From Hellea sp. (lineage in GTDB: Bacteria > Pseudomonadota > Alphaproteobacteria > Caulobacterales > Maricaulaceae), in NCBI GenBank assembly GCA_020628425.1, contig JAHDEZ010000005.1:1-64000 (forward strand): DNA of 64,000 bases, written 5' to 3'. A model generated the notes under the pieces. It was not told the DNA's origin, did not search any database, and saw only the letters and a list, made by a program, of their open reading frames with translations. This document shows, piece after piece, positions 51,453 to 60,910 of this stretch. A program made the translations under genes and the position numbers. The stretch's first letter is position 1; every line of letters begins with the position of its first letter.

Positions 51453-53601
51453 GATTGCGACCGAAGCGGCGGCGGAGGCCAAAGGACAAGGCCATCATCA
51501 ATCCGCCAATCAACATCAGAAAATTATGAGGACTGGCCGTACGAGGAATGCGCAGATTTTGTTTCGGCACAGATTGTGTGGGCGTTGCCGACGGCATAAC
51601 GGACGGGGACAATATTGACGGCACGCCGTTCAGCGTGGCGAAATCCCAACCATCGGGCAGCATAGTCGGCACTGTTTGCGTGGACAGCCCTTCGTCAGTT
51701 GGACGGCTCGGAGTGACATCTACTGCCACCAACGACGTCAGACGCGAGACTAAATGATATTTGAGCGCCGTTTCCAGAATGGTCTTATCGATTTCAGCAG
51801 CTTTCGCGCGTTCAAACCTATTTTCTTCCAGATCCGCGATTTTGCGCCGCGCCCACAATACGTCCAGACCGGAACCCTCAGACATGGTCCCACTTTCAAT
51901 TTGCATATTCCAGTCCCGCTCCGCCAGACGGCCAGACAAAGACATTTCAGATGGGAGGCTTGAGACTTTGGACACCGTCACGACCGGTTCTCCGTCATAG
52001 AGGTCGGGAAGCCTAGAGGGATAGCGCTCGCCGCCTTCCATCCCGGATATGGCAAGATCGGTCAAAATGGCAGAGTCGATGTCATTGAACAGGCCGTCCA
52101 TACGGGTTTCTACCTCGGAGACATCCCCAATATTGACGAATTTTCCGCGTCCGAACTTCGCCGCTCGGGACATGAAGAAATTATTGGGCGCACTGCCAAT
52201 GGCAACCGGAAAAAGCCGTGTGTCCTGAAGCTGATCTTTGACGATAGCAAAGAGCTGGGTTTCGTTGCCTATATTCCCATCAGTGATAAACACGACCTGC
52301 CCCAGATAGCCGGGCTTGCGGTGCATTTTGCCTAAGGCCTCAGTCATGGCTGGCGCCATATTTGTACCGCCCCCCGCATTCAGATTACGGACCCAACGGC
52401 GCGCCTTATTCAGGCTGATATTACTTGCCTTGCGGGGCGCCGGAAACATAGCCGAATAGCTGTTATTGAACTCAATGATATTGAAATAATCGTCTGGGCC
52501 AAGGCGGTCGATCCCGAGCAATAGCGCTTTGCGGGCCTGCTCTATGGACGTACCACCCATACTGCCGGAGGTATCAATAACAAAGACGATTTCGCGGGGA
52601 TGAGAGACGGTTTCTTTCATTGTTTCCGGAACGCTTGGCGTGACCATAGTCATGACGAAATCTTCACCGTGAATGTTTTGATGGAATAGGGCGATATAAG
52701 GTGTTTCTGAGGGCCTCGCCGTCCACTCCAACAAGAAGTCACGATTGGCCGGAATTTCTCCGTCTTTCAGCGTAATATACTGGCTGCCGTCATCCTTATT
52801 GACCGTCGATATATGGTGATAGGGGCTGTCGATGGAATCTAATGGGAAGCCGGGGTCGAGTTCAACATCTATGGTAACTGGCAGTCGAGTGTATTCGACC
52901 GGTTCCAGTGATGTCGGCATAAGCGGCGGGCTGATACGGTCCCGATCCAGCACGGGGTCGAGAATTGCCATACTGATATCACCGTCCCGACTGGCTATCT
53001 GAACGGTTTCACGCGGCGGTGAGTAGCGAGGTCCAACGGTCAAAGGAAAACGCATGGAGAAAACACCGTCCTCCATTTTTGCCATGTCCTGATATTCAAT
53101 TTGAATAGCAACGGATTCACCGGGTCCGATATTAGCGACACTATTGGTAAAGATGTTGGGCCGCTCTTGGGTCAGCAGACTGGCTTTTTTGCCTTCGGAT
53201 TTAGCCTTTTCATAAATGGCCTTAGCCTTTTGTTTTTCCTCAATCTGCCCCTCGATGAGGCGTCCACCGACAACCATTTTTAGGTGATCGACCGCTGCCA
53301 TATCCGGCAGCGGAAAAACATAAACACCTTCGACCCATTCATCCGTATCGTTCTTGAAGACCTGCGAAACGGTAGCTCTGACAATGGGACCAGAAATCTC
53401 GAAATCCACATCCGTCTTAACCATAGGCGCCTTGAGATACTCACCTGGACTATCCGTTCGCAATAAAAGACTTCCGCTTTCAATATCCGACATTCGGTAT
53501 CGCTGTTCAATATCGGTTTGTGCGATTCCGGATACGGCGCTGGCGAGTGTCAAAAGCGTGGTGCCCATAAGAGCGGGGATTAGTCTGTTAAGGCTGTTCA
53601 T
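51442..53601 (-). CDS. marine proteobacterial sortase target protein (VIT and vWA domains)
   Basis: Exported protein of 719 aa and likely substrate of the adjacent sortase. Seen: signal peptide (LMGTTLLTLASAVSGIAQ), a VIT domain (about 40-170, ISGPIVRATVSQVFKND, EGVYVFPLPDMAAVD), and a vWA domain (about 335-510) with an intact MIDAS DTSGS (343-347). The C-terminus is a sorting tail: IPRTAS, then a hydrophobic helix (NFLMLIGGLMMALSFGL) and basic RRRFGR. Related proteins are similar to inter-alpha-trypsin inhibitor heavy chains. Probably anchored at the cell surface; partner unknown. AGGAGG ribosome-binding site just before the ATG. Confidence 0.92.
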   Translation of the reverse strand: MNSLNRLIPALMGTTLLTLASAVSGIAQTDIEQRYRMSDIESGSLLLRTDSPGEYLKAPMVKTDVDFEISGPIVRATVSQVFKNDTDEWVEGVYVFPLPDMAAVDHLKMVVGGRLIEGQIEEKQKAKAIYEKAKSEGKKASLLTQERPNIFTNSVANIGPGESVAIQIEYQDMAKMEDGVFSMRFPLTVGPRYSPPRETVQIASRDGDISMAILDPVLDRDRISPPLMPTSLEPVEYTRLPVTIDVELDPGFPLDSIDSPYHHISTVNKDDGSQYITLKDGEIPANRDFLLEWTARPSETPYIALFHQNIHGEDFVMTMVTPSVPETMKETVSHPREIVFVIDTSGSMGGTSIEQARKALLLGIDRLGPDDYFNIIEFNNSYSAMFPAPRKASNISLNKARRWVRNLNAGGGTNMAPAMTEALGKMHRKPGYLGQVVFITDGNIGNETQLFAIVKDQLQDTRLFPVAIGSAPNNFFMSRAAKFGRGKFVNIGDVSEVETRMDGLFNDIDSAILTDLAISGMEGGERYPSRLPDLYDGEPVVTVSKVSSLPSEMSLSGRLAERDWNMQIESGTMSEGSGLDVLWARRKIADLEENRFERAKAAEIDKTILETALKYHLVSRLTSLVAVDVTPSRPTDEGLSTQTVPTMLPDGWDFATLNGVPSILSPSVMPSATPTQSVPKQNLRIPRTASPHNFLMLIGGLMMALSFGLRRRFGRNHVA

Positions 53602-53807
53602 GGTTTCCTCCTATGATGGAAGAAAACCATGCTAGTTTGACGCAAGCGCGACGGTGATAGGGCGTCTTTGTGATTTGTCACGGCGAAAATGTGGCGAAAG
53701 CTTTTTCGGCCACGCTCACCAAGACTTGATTCTCCTATGACGCGAAAATTCTGGACTTTGTTAAACGAGCGGGCAATGTCATCTGAATATAAATTCGGGA
53801 GAGACTT

Positions 53808-55106
53808 GTGAAGAAATTTATTGGTGCAGGATTATTGGCATTAGCTGTCGCCCTACCGGCTTTAACTTTAACCGCGCAGGCCCATGACGGACCTCACACC
53901 CTCATCTATGCAGGCCAAGTTCTCGATATACCCGGCAAACCGGCCAAGTCCGACAAAACCATTGTCATTGTTGATGGCAAAATCGAAGACATTGTCGACG
54001 GATATTTAGAGCCCGGCGAACAGGATACGGTCATCGACTTATCCGAACATTTCGTCATGCCCGGCATGATTGACAGCCATGTGCATCTACGCGCCGAATG
54101 GAATCCGCAAGGTCGCCTGCAGGGCGTCACGAAGGAGTCTGGCGATATTGCCTATGATGCTGCGGTCAATGCCCGCAAAACACTCATGGCTGGATTTACG
54201 GCCGTACAGGATGTTGGCGGGCCGCCGGAAATTTTTGCGCTGCGCCGTGCCATTGATGCTGGCAAAATGCCGGGCCCCCATATCAAGGCTTCGGGTAGTG
54301 CAGTCTCTGTCACAGGCGGGCACGGCGACGTACATGGATATAGAGAAGATATCCTTCATATGTTCCAGCCACCGACAATTTGCGACGGGGTTGCCGACTG
54401 CCGCCGTGCTGTCCGACAGGCCGTAAAAAGCGGCGCCGATGTCATCAAGATAACAGCCACAGGTGGCGTACTATCCAATACGAATGCCGGAACAGGCCAG
54501 CAATTCTTTGATGATGAGCTTAAGGCCATTGTTGAAACAGCGGAGAAGATGGGCCGCAAAGTGACAGCGCACGCTCATGGTAAGGATGGCATCGAGGCCG
54601 CTCTGCGTGCCGGTGTCTCTTCGATTGAGCACGGAACCTATCTGGACGTTCGGACAGCACAGCTCTTTAAACAGAACGACGCCGTATTAGTTCCGACCGT
54701 ATTGGCCGGAATGACCGTTGTCGATTGGGCGGAAAATTATAATTTCCTGCCGCCTAATTCTGCCAAAAAGGCCCTCGAGGTCGGACCTCAAATGCAGGAT
54801 ATGCTGCGCATAGCGTGGGAGAACGGCGTGACAATTGCCTTTGGGACCGACACCGGCGTTTCCCCGCACGGAGAAAATGCCCGCGAATTTGAATATATGA
54901 TCAAAGCGGGCATGAGCGAAATGGACGCTATCAAATCCGCCACGGTTATTGCCTCGGAACATATTGGCATGGGCGAACGTATTGGCACGCTTGAGCGTGG
55001 CAAAGATGCTGATATTATTGCTGTTGATGGTAGCCCGCTAGACGATATCACAGAACTTCTGGATGTAGATTTTGTGATGAAAGGCGGAGTGGTTTATAAA
55101 GACTAA
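53808..55106 (+). CDS. exported metal-dependent amidohydrolase
   Basis: Periplasmic or surface amidohydrolase-superfamily enzyme of 432 aa. Seen: signal peptide (GAGLLALAVALPALTLTAQA), PGMIDSHVHLRAEW (HxH metal site), VIKITATGGVLS (Lys position that is often carboxylated), VTAHAHGKDGI, SIEHGTYLD and IAFGTDTGVSPHGEN (last Asp). These are the ligands of imidazolonepropionase/Xaa-Pro-dipeptidase-type enzymes. Substrate probably a dipeptide or cyclic amide. GTG start with a GGGAGAGAC ribosome-binding site. It stands alone between the sortase pair and pcs. Confidence 0.88.
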   Translation: MKKFIGAGLLALAVALPALTLTAQAHDGPHTLIYAGQVLDIPGKPAKSDKTIVIVDGKIEDIVDGYLEPGEQDTVIDLSEHFVMPGMIDSHVHLRAEWNPQGRLQGVTKESGDIAYDAAVNARKTLMAGFTAVQDVGGPPEIFALRRAIDAGKMPGPHIKASGSAVSVTGGHGDVHGYREDILHMFQPPTICDGVADCRRAVRQAVKSGADVIKITATGGVLSNTNAGTGQQFFDDELKAIVETAEKMGRKVTAHAHGKDGIEAALRAGVSSIEHGTYLDVRTAQLFKQNDAVLVPTVLAGMTVVDWAENYNFLPPNSAKKALEVGPQMQDMLRIAWENGVTIAFGTDTGVSPHGENAREFEYMIKAGMSEMDAIKSATVIASEHIGMGERIGTLERGKDADIIAVDGSPLDDITELLDVDFVMKGGVVYKD

Positions 55107-55119
55107 GAAAACCGAAAGT

Positions 55120-55827
55120 CTAAGCAGACTGCGACGCTTTTTCACCGGGAAGTAATTGCTGAACTATTCCAGCGCCCAATAGATAGGCGGAGGTGATCAC
55201 CAATCCCATGGTCACCCATTCAGGCTGCGCAAAATCTTTCCATGCAGCGAAAGCCGCAAAACCAATCCACAGGATTGCAATGGGCAACGAAATCCACCGC
55301 CAACGCTCCGTGCGAACCGGATGAATAAATTTAAGTGGAACAAGCATAGTAACCGTCAAAACGGTGACAGCACCCAAGGTCAACCAATGATTGGGATTGA
55401 GCGCGAATATAATCAAAATCACCATATTCCAACAGGCAGGAAAGCCACAAAACGAATTGTCCTTGGTCTTCATCCTGGTGTCCGAAAAATAAATAACAGA
55501 GGCAAAGGTGATAATGATAATGGCCGCCCAGCCCGTCCAGCCTTCGAGTATCCCAGAAACGAATAGCGCATAAGCAGGCACGAATACATAAGTTAGATAG
55601 TCGATAATGAGGTCCATCAACGCCCCATCATATTGGGGCGCATTGGATTTCACATCGTAGCGCCGGGCCAGAGGTCCATCGACCCCATCGACTATTAGAG
55701 CAACGACCAGCCACAGAAACATAACGTCCCATTTCTCATCCGCTGCCGCCAACATAGCCAGCATCGCTATTACGGCACCGGTGGCCGTAAATAAATGTAC
55801 TGACAAAGCTTTGGTTCTCGCAAGCAT
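55120..55827 (-). CDS. pcs: phosphatidylcholine synthase
   Basis: CDP-alcohol phosphatidyltransferase that makes phosphatidylcholine from CDP-diacylglycerol and choline; 235 aa from ATG 55827. Seen: the family motif across DGVDGPLARRYDV and YDGALMDLIIDYLTYVFVPA, FSDTRMKTKDNSFCGFPACWN, and about eight TM segments. The pattern is Pcs-like rather than PssA-like. Longer frames reach 55911 but overlap the divergent cyclophilin gene. Phosphatidylcholine is typical of several alphaproteobacteria. Confidence 0.93.
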   Translation of the reverse strand: MLARTKALSVHLFTATGAVIAMLAMLAAADEKWDVMFLWLVVALIVDGVDGPLARRYDVKSNAPQYDGALMDLIIDYLTYVFVPAYALFVSGILEGWTGWAAIIIITFASVIYFSDTRMKTKDNSFCGFPACWNMVILIIFALNPNHWLTLGAVTVLTVTMLVPLKFIHPVRTERWRWISLPIAILWIGFAAFAAWKDFAQPEWVTMGLVITSAYLLGAGIVQQLLPGEKASQSA

Positions 55828-55925
55828 TCGGGGATCTTGCGCGAAAAAGAACGGGGATGCAACAAACTTCCCGCCAATTCGTACAAAAGGTTTACAAGTA
55901 CATCTCCTCACTGCACATTACGGGA

Positions 55926-56861
55926 ATGACAATTAAATCCACATATCTATTAATAAGCTCTGCCTTATTGACCTTATCAGCCTGTCAGACTTCATCCGTG
56001 CCAGCTAAAGCCGAAATACCCGAAATGAACTCATCGCAGGTTTTGGAAACAGCCACAGCTGATGACTGGCGGGACTTGAAACAGGAAAATCTGGTTTATA
56101 TGGAACTGGATAATGGCACGGTGATCATGGAATTGGCGCCGGAATTTGCGCCCAATCACGTGGCCAATATCAAGACCTTGGTGAACGAACAATATTTTGA
56201 CGGGCTTTGGGTTATACGCTCTCAGGACAATTATGTGGCGCAATGGGGCGACCCTCGCGAGGATAACGCAAAATCTCAGGGTACCGCCAAGGCTGAACTG
56301 GAGCCGGAATGGGAGCGGGAATGGCCTGTAAGCCTACCAGTGACCCCGCTGCTTGACGGTGACATATATCAACCAGATGCCGGGTATGCCTATGGCCTGC
56401 CGGTTGCAGGTGACAAAGCCAAAGGCCGAATTGGGCTGGCCCATTGTTACGGCATGGTCGGTGTCGGACGTGGCGGTGAAATCAATAGTGGCAATGGCTC
56501 GAGCCTTTATATGGTCACAGGACACGCCCCTAGACATTTAGACCGCAATGTCACACTGGTTGGTCGTGTTTATCAAGGCGCAGAATATCTCTCGACCCTG
56601 CCACGCGGAACGGAGGCACTGGGATTTTATGCCGATGCCAGCGAATATACAAATATACGCTCAGTTCGCCTTGGCACAGATATGCCAGCACACAAACAGG
56701 TTCATTTGCAGCAGTTAAGAACCGATACGGTCGTTTTTGAAAATTATCTGAAAGCCCGGCGTTACCGAACTGAGGATTGGTTTATCGATCCGGCCGGTCG
56801 TCTTGAACTATGCAATGTAACCGTGCCGATGCAGATGAGCCCTAACCGACCAAATCAATAG
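55926..56861 (+). CDS. cyclophilin-type peptidyl-prolyl isomerase lipoprotein
   Basis: Preferred start ATG 55926, giving 311 aa; an upstream in-frame start at 55857 overlaps pcs. Seen: a lipoprotein signal with lipobox LSACQ, then a cyclophilin core: VYMELDNGTVIMELAPEFAPNHVANIKTLV, FDGLWVIRSQDNYVAQWGDP, GRIGLAHCYGMVGVGRGGEINSGNGSSLYMVTG and VTLVGRVYQG. The long loop between the first and second halves and the C-terminal 70 residues are larger than in PpiA. Probably anchored in the envelope and helping fold exported proteins. The 3' end overlaps the convergent SGNH gene by 20 bases. Confidence 0.85.
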   Translation: MTIKSTYLLISSALLTLSACQTSSVPAKAEIPEMNSSQVLETATADDWRDLKQENLVYMELDNGTVIMELAPEFAPNHVANIKTLVNEQYFDGLWVIRSQDNYVAQWGDPREDNAKSQGTAKAELEPEWEREWPVSLPVTPLLDGDIYQPDAGYAYGLPVAGDKAKGRIGLAHCYGMVGVGRGGEINSGNGSSLYMVTGHAPRHLDRNVTLVGRVYQGAEYLSTLPRGTEALGFYADASEYTNIRSVRLGTDMPAHKQVHLQQLRTDTVVFENYLKARRYRTEDWFIDPAGRLELCNVTVPMQMSPNRPNQ

Positions 56862-58524
56862 CCAGCGTGTCAATGGCGTACCAAGCGCCCTCGCCCTGGA
56901 ACCAAAATCCATCGACACCCGTCAACATGTCGACGTCTCCACCGGGCTTAGTCACTGTGTAGGAACCATCCCCGTTATTGACGATGATATAATCATCGGA
57001 TGCACCAGCATAATCTATCTGATCATAACCGTCCCCCAGATTAATGAGATCATTGCCGGCCGATCCGATGACCACATCCTGACCTATGAGGCTTTCGAAA
57101 ATGTCATTTCCGGCCGTTCCGAATAGCTGGTCATTTCCACTTGTCCCATCGATGATGTTACCCCCTCCACCATTATTGCCGCCGCCATCATTGCCGCCCG
57201 GGAAAGTAGCGAGCACGGCATCCATACTGTACCACGCGCCCTCACCTTGGAACCAGAACCCATCAACGCCACTGAGAATGTCAGTCGCCCCACCCGGCTT
57301 TGTTACAGTGACTGACCCATCAGCATTACGGGAATAGGTATAATCCGCCGCAGCGCCATCATAATTCACCTGATCATAGCCATCACCCAGGGAAATTGTG
57401 TCATTTCCATCCGAGCCGATAACAATATCCTGACCCACAAGGCTATTGAAAACATCATCACTGCCTGTTCCAAATAAGAGGTCATCTCCATTTGTTCCCG
57501 TAATCTCACCTGTTGGCGGCGGCGGGGGAGGAGGTGGTGGTGGATTGCTGCCACCGTCACCATTCGTAAAGTCAGCGAAAATCGCTTCGGCAAGTCGAGC
57601 GCCAATTTCGCCATAGCCTTCAGTCGTGAAATGAATACCGTCGGTAAAAATAGGTAAGCCGGTAGTGTCGACAGCTATAGTCGTGTTAGGATCGTTATTG
57701 GCAATTTCGATCTGAGCCTGACGAATGAGTTCGAAACCATCAGGAGAGTTTCGCAATGGATTTTCGAAATCACCTTGCTCAATAATATAAATTGGCAAAT
57801 CCTGTCCAAAAATAGAGCGGTAATATTCAAAAATATTCAATGTAGATTCTATATATCGTGACAAAGCCAATTCGACATCAGCGCCAAATATCATTGAGTA
57901 AGCATCACTTTCGCCCTGGATCCAGACCAGTGCATCTAGATCTTCCCCTCTATCCAATCCGCGCTGAATATCACGAACCGAATCCAAAAGCGCCTGACCC
58001 GGTCGACCACTATCAATATCCCAGAAAAACAAATTCCGATCTGATGCATATTGATTGGACGCGGTCGCCGGAATAGCGCCGTTGATGAACTCGGTTTGAA
58101 ACCCGGTCAGTTGAGAGATATCGGCTTCAAAAACTTGGCTGCCTTGAGGCAAATCTGTCCGGCCATCCTGATACCAGAACATATTGCCCGCATTAGACTG
58201 ACCGGCCATGGCAACATTGTCCAAATCTTCGGGCAAAAGTGCCTGGGGATTGTCGCCACCCCCGCCATTGTCACCCCCACCATTACCGGGAGATAGCGTC
58301 AGCGCATCATCCATGGAATACCAGCGCGCTTCGCCTTGAAACCAGAAACCTTCTATGGATATGAGTGTATCCGTGCCAAATTGCGGATGAAAAACGGTAA
58401 CACTACCGTCAGCATTTTGTGTGAATGTGTAATCGGTCAGTGAGCCAGCATAATCGACTTGATCGTACTCAACACCTGTCCCGCGATAGGTCTGGTTTCC
58501 AAATTCATTAATAAAAACAGCCAT
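56842..58524 (-). CDS. secreted SGNH-type esterase with three RTX-like modules
   Basis: Protein of 560 aa. Seen: an N-terminal module (about residues 15-72), a Gly/Asp linker, an SGNH/sialate-O-acetylesterase-like domain (about 100-315; AMAGQSNAGNMFW nucleophile Ser110, VWIQGESDAY, DGIHFTTEGYGEIG), a Pro-run linker, and two further modules (about 340-440, 455-555). Each module ends in a copy of DGFWFQGEGAWYSMD-like sequence, after GTNGDD/GTSGND and GDGYDQ Gly-Asp turns typical of calcium-binding RTX. There is no N-terminal signal peptide, so type I secretion is likely. It may deacetylate extracellular polysaccharide. No exporter gene is adjacent. Confidence 0.85.
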   Translation of the reverse strand: MAVFINEFGNQTYRGTGVEYDQVDYAGSLTDYTFTQNADGSVTVFHPQFGTDTLISIEGFWFQGEARWYSMDDALTLSPGNGGGDNGGGGDNPQALLPEDLDNVAMAGQSNAGNMFWYQDGRTDLPQGSQVFEADISQLTGFQTEFINGAIPATASNQYASDRNLFFWDIDSGRPGQALLDSVRDIQRGLDRGEDLDALVWIQGESDAYSMIFGADVELALSRYIESTLNIFEYYRSIFGQDLPIYIIEQGDFENPLRNSPDGFELIRQAQIEIANNDPNTTIAVDTTGLPIFTDGIHFTTEGYGEIGARLAEAIFADFTNGDGGSNPPPPPPPPPPTGEITGTNGDDLLFGTGSDDVFNSLVGQDIVIGSDGNDTISLGDGYDQVNYDGAAADYTYSRNADGSVTVTKPGGATDILSGVDGFWFQGEGAWYSMDAVLATFPGGNDGGGNNGGGGNIIDGTSGNDQLFGTAGNDIFESLIGQDVVIGSAGNDLINLGDGYDQIDYAGASDDYIIVNNGDGSYTVTKPGGDVDMLTGVDGFWFQGEGAWYAIDTLAIDLVG

Positions 58525-58573
58525 GCTTCACCTGAAAATTCGATATTTCGGTGAAAACTGCAATTTTCATGCC

Positions 58574-58894
58574 TTATTCCAAGGGAATAGCAAGAATTCT
58601 TATACCCTCATAGACCGTCAGGTGTTTGACAAAATACTGCTCTTCAATTTTGGCCATCAGGGCGTCAGAAACATCTTCAGGACATCCGATAAACATATGA
58701 GCTGTTTCAACAAATCCGCTAATCGCTGCGCTTTCATTGAGCTGCCGACAGGCATCTCCACTGTCTGGAAAACCATAGCCAACCACATTAAGTCCGTCAG
58801 GCCACTCAGTTCCTAGCTTGCCCTGATGCGCGTCCATACAGCCGCCTAGGCATAAGAGACTTATAAAGAGCGTTTTATTCGCAAACGGTTTCAT
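58574..58894 (-). CDS. small lipoprotein, unknown function
   Basis: From ATG 58894 the protein is 106 aa. Seen: lipoprotein signal with lipobox LCLGGC (Cys19), then a compact mature part with two Cys (DACRQL, FIGCPED). A frame extending to 58921 adds nine residues and would overlap the cupin gene more; ATG 58894 fits the lipoprotein signal better. It overlaps the cupin stop by 20 bases, so it is probably co-transcribed with cupin and tyrC. I do not recognise the family. Confidence 0.65.
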   Translation of the reverse strand: MKPFANKTLFISLLCLGGCMDAHQGKLGTEWPDGLNVVGYGFPDSGDACRQLNESAAISGFVETAHMFIGCPEDVSDALMAKIEEQYFVKHLTVYEGIRILAIPLE

Positions 58895-59210
58895 AGTCAC
58901 GCTGTCCCTCAGAATAAGCAATAATCATTCTGGCCGTATCGGGTCCCAAATTTTGAGTTTGATGGATGGTCCCGACCGGAATTAAGCAGACGTCTCCAGC
59001 CTGCATTGTTTGCCAATGGTCTCCAACGCGTTGACGCGTTTCACCTTCAAGCAAGTGGATAACCTCCGTACAGTTTGCATGACGATGCAGCTCCGAAACC
59101 TGCCCGGGATTGACGGTCATTTCAGCTAGAGACAGCCCAGCGCCTTGTTCTATGGAGTCCTCCATCAACCATGTGATCGTCCCGCCAGCGATAGAGATGG
59201 TATCGGGCAT
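58875..59210 (-). CDS. cupin-domain protein
   Basis: Protein of 111 aa with a cupin barrel. Seen: SELHRHANCTEVIHLLEGETRQRV (motif 1 with His and Glu positions) and DVCLIPVGTIHQTQNLG (motif 2 with His). The metal-binding set looks complete. It starts 2 bases after the tyrC stop on the same strand. Its role is unknown; it may only share the operon. Confidence 0.82.
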   Translation of the reverse strand: MPDTISIAGGTITWLMEDSIEQGAGLSLAEMTVNPGQVSELHRHANCTEVIHLLEGETRQRVGDHWQTMQAGDVCLIPVGTIHQTQNLGPDTARMIIAYSEGQRDYETVCE

Positions 59211-59212
59211 AG

Positions 59213-60118
59213 TTATTCCCGACCAAAATCCGGTTTATCCGTGTCCTGGCCTGCATCAATAATTCGACGACGAATGTCACGGGTTTTGGAAAAATGTTCC
59301 ATTAGGGTTTCGCCGTTATCCCAGCGAATCGCGCGTTTTAAGGCCGATAAATCCTCAATGAAGCGGTCAACGACCTCAAGAACGCCCTCTTTGTTCTGAA
59401 GAAATACATCGCGCCACATTTCCGGATCCGAGGCCGCAATCCGTGTGAAATCCCTGAAACCACCGGCTGAATATTTAACGACATCATTGGCCGTCACAGT
59501 TTCCATATCTATGGCTGTGCCCACAAGCGTATAGGCAATCAAATGCGGAACATGGGAGGTAGTAGCCAAGACAATATCATGACGGCGTGCATCCATAAGC
59601 GCGACCTGAGATCCCATCTTTTCCCAAAGCTCGGTAAGGCGGGCAATTTCCGTTTCGTCGGTATTTTCTGGCGGCGTCAAAATACACCAACGCTCTTCGA
59701 AAAGTTCACCGAACCCAGCGGCCGGGCCGCTATTCTCGGTACCGGCAATTGGATGACCAGGAATAAAATGCAAATCGCTTCGCATAAAAGTTTCAAACTG
59801 CTTGACCAGGTCATACTTAATCGAACCGACATCCGTCAGTACCGCACCTGTTTTCATAGCTTGTACCACAGTTGGTCCAATTTGCTTCATTATGCCTGGA
59901 GGCGTAGCCAAAACAACCAAATCCGCTGTCCCAATAAAGGGATTAAAATCCGTGTCGACGCCATCAGCAATATCCAGCGTTCTCAAGACGCGGCAGGCCT
60001 CCTCTGAAGAGTCCGCCATATAAATGCGTTCGGCCAGATTATTCTGCTTTATGGCACGGGCCACAGACGAGCCAATAAGGCCGCCTCCGATAATTAAAAC
60101 ACTATAGTAAAGAGTCAC
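59213..60118 (-). CDS. tyrC: prephenate/arogenate dehydrogenase (TyrC type)
   Basis: NAD(P)-dependent enzyme (301 aa) of tyrosine biosynthesis. Seen: the Rossmann motif VLIIGGGLIGSSVARAI, LVVLATPPGIMKQI, VLTDVGSIKYDLVKQF, IPGHPIAGTENSGPAAGFGELF and the HDIVLATTSHVPHLIAYTLVG helix. No chorismate mutase domain is fused, as in alphaproteobacterial cyclohexadienyl dehydrogenases. The start overlaps the stop of the chorismate mutase gene upstream by 4 bases, so the two enzymes act in sequence. Confidence 0.94.
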   Translation of the reverse strand: MTLYYSVLIIGGGLIGSSVARAIKQNNLAERIYMADSSEEACRVLRTLDIADGVDTDFNPFIGTADLVVLATPPGIMKQIGPTVVQAMKTGAVLTDVGSIKYDLVKQFETFMRSDLHFIPGHPIAGTENSGPAAGFGELFEERWCILTPPENTDETEIARLTELWEKMGSQVALMDARRHDIVLATTSHVPHLIAYTLVGTAIDMETVTANDVVKYSAGGFRDFTRIAASDPEMWRDVFLQNKEGVLEVVDRFIEDLSALKRAIRWDNGETLMEHFSKTRDIRRRIIDAGQDTDKPDFGRE

Positions 60119-60906
60119 TGAGCTTCTCTATTCAGGGCGTTAGCGAAAGTACCGATGATTTTGGCCGTCTTATCAGACGCCTGAATGGTAGTGATTTCCG
60201 GACCGTCCGGGGATATGAACCCATCAACGCTGAGTAGAATGAAATCACCGGCCTCGGCGCGGCGGTGTACAGATAATTCCGCATCAAGAACCGCGGCTGG
60301 ATTCGTCAGACCAATCAGCGTCATGTCATCGCCGGAGGGCAGAATATCAGCCGTCGCCACAGCAACCGCCTGCGGCCAATCATCCGGGCCAACCCGCGGT
60401 AATCCTGCTAATATATGCATATCTTCCATGGCACCGCCCGCACAAAGTGACGTCCACCAGCGTTGCATTCCGCCTGGGGCCGGCACAACGGCTACGCCTT
60501 CTTCTTCAGCATAGGCCGCTGCGAGGGCCGCACTCGTGGTTGGATAGGATATGGTTGGCAGAGCAGCGCCAAACCTGTCTCTGACTGTTGACCAGTTTTG
60601 AAGCGCATCACCCTCAAGTGAAATATGAAGCTGCATGGGGCCTTGGAGAGCCAAAGATGCACTCATCAATTCCGCCCAGATACGCGCCACTAATTCCGGC
60701 GGCGTTTCATCCGTGGCCTCAGCCAAATCTTTGACAAGGGAATGTTCGCGTGACGGTCGCCAGACCCTGACACCGCTTTTTGCCTTTCGAACCTGTCCAG
60801 CTAACTGCAAGCGGCGCGCGATAAGCTTGAGCAGGTTGTTATCCAGCTCATCAATTTCCCGGCGTAACTCCGCGATATTTGGGATATCATCTGTGTCGTT
60901 GGACAT
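60115..60906 (-). CDS. chorismate mutase with a C-terminal prephenate-dehydratase-like region
   Basis: Protein of 263 aa. Seen: an N-terminal AroQ chorismate mutase domain (about residues 10-95: LRREIDELDNNLLKLIARRLQLAGQV, VWRPSREHSLV, ARIWAELMSASL). A 165-residue C-terminal part follows that resembles a shortened prephenate dehydratase-like region (TTSAALAAAYAEEEGVAVVPAP), but I see no clear TRF active-site motif. It may therefore be mutase-only or have a regulatory tail. It supplies prephenate to TyrC encoded directly downstream. Confidence 0.82.
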   Translation of the reverse strand: MSNDTDDIPNIAELRREIDELDNNLLKLIARRLQLAGQVRKAKSGVRVWRPSREHSLVKDLAEATDETPPELVARIWAELMSASLALQGPMQLHISLEGDALQNWSTVRDRFGAALPTISYPTTSAALAAAYAEEEGVAVVPAPGGMQRWWTSLCAGGAMEDMHILAGLPRVGPDDWPQAVAVATADILPSGDDMTLIGLTNPAAVLDAELSVHRRAEAGDFILLSVDGFISPDGPEITTIQASDKTAKIIGTFANALNREAQ

Positions 60907-60910
60907 GGTT

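Noticed and set aside
55828-55925. N-terminal extensions of both pcs and the cyclophilin gene
   Set aside because: The two divergent frames overlap here; each has a better start (55827 and 55926) that fits its membrane or lipoprotein signal.
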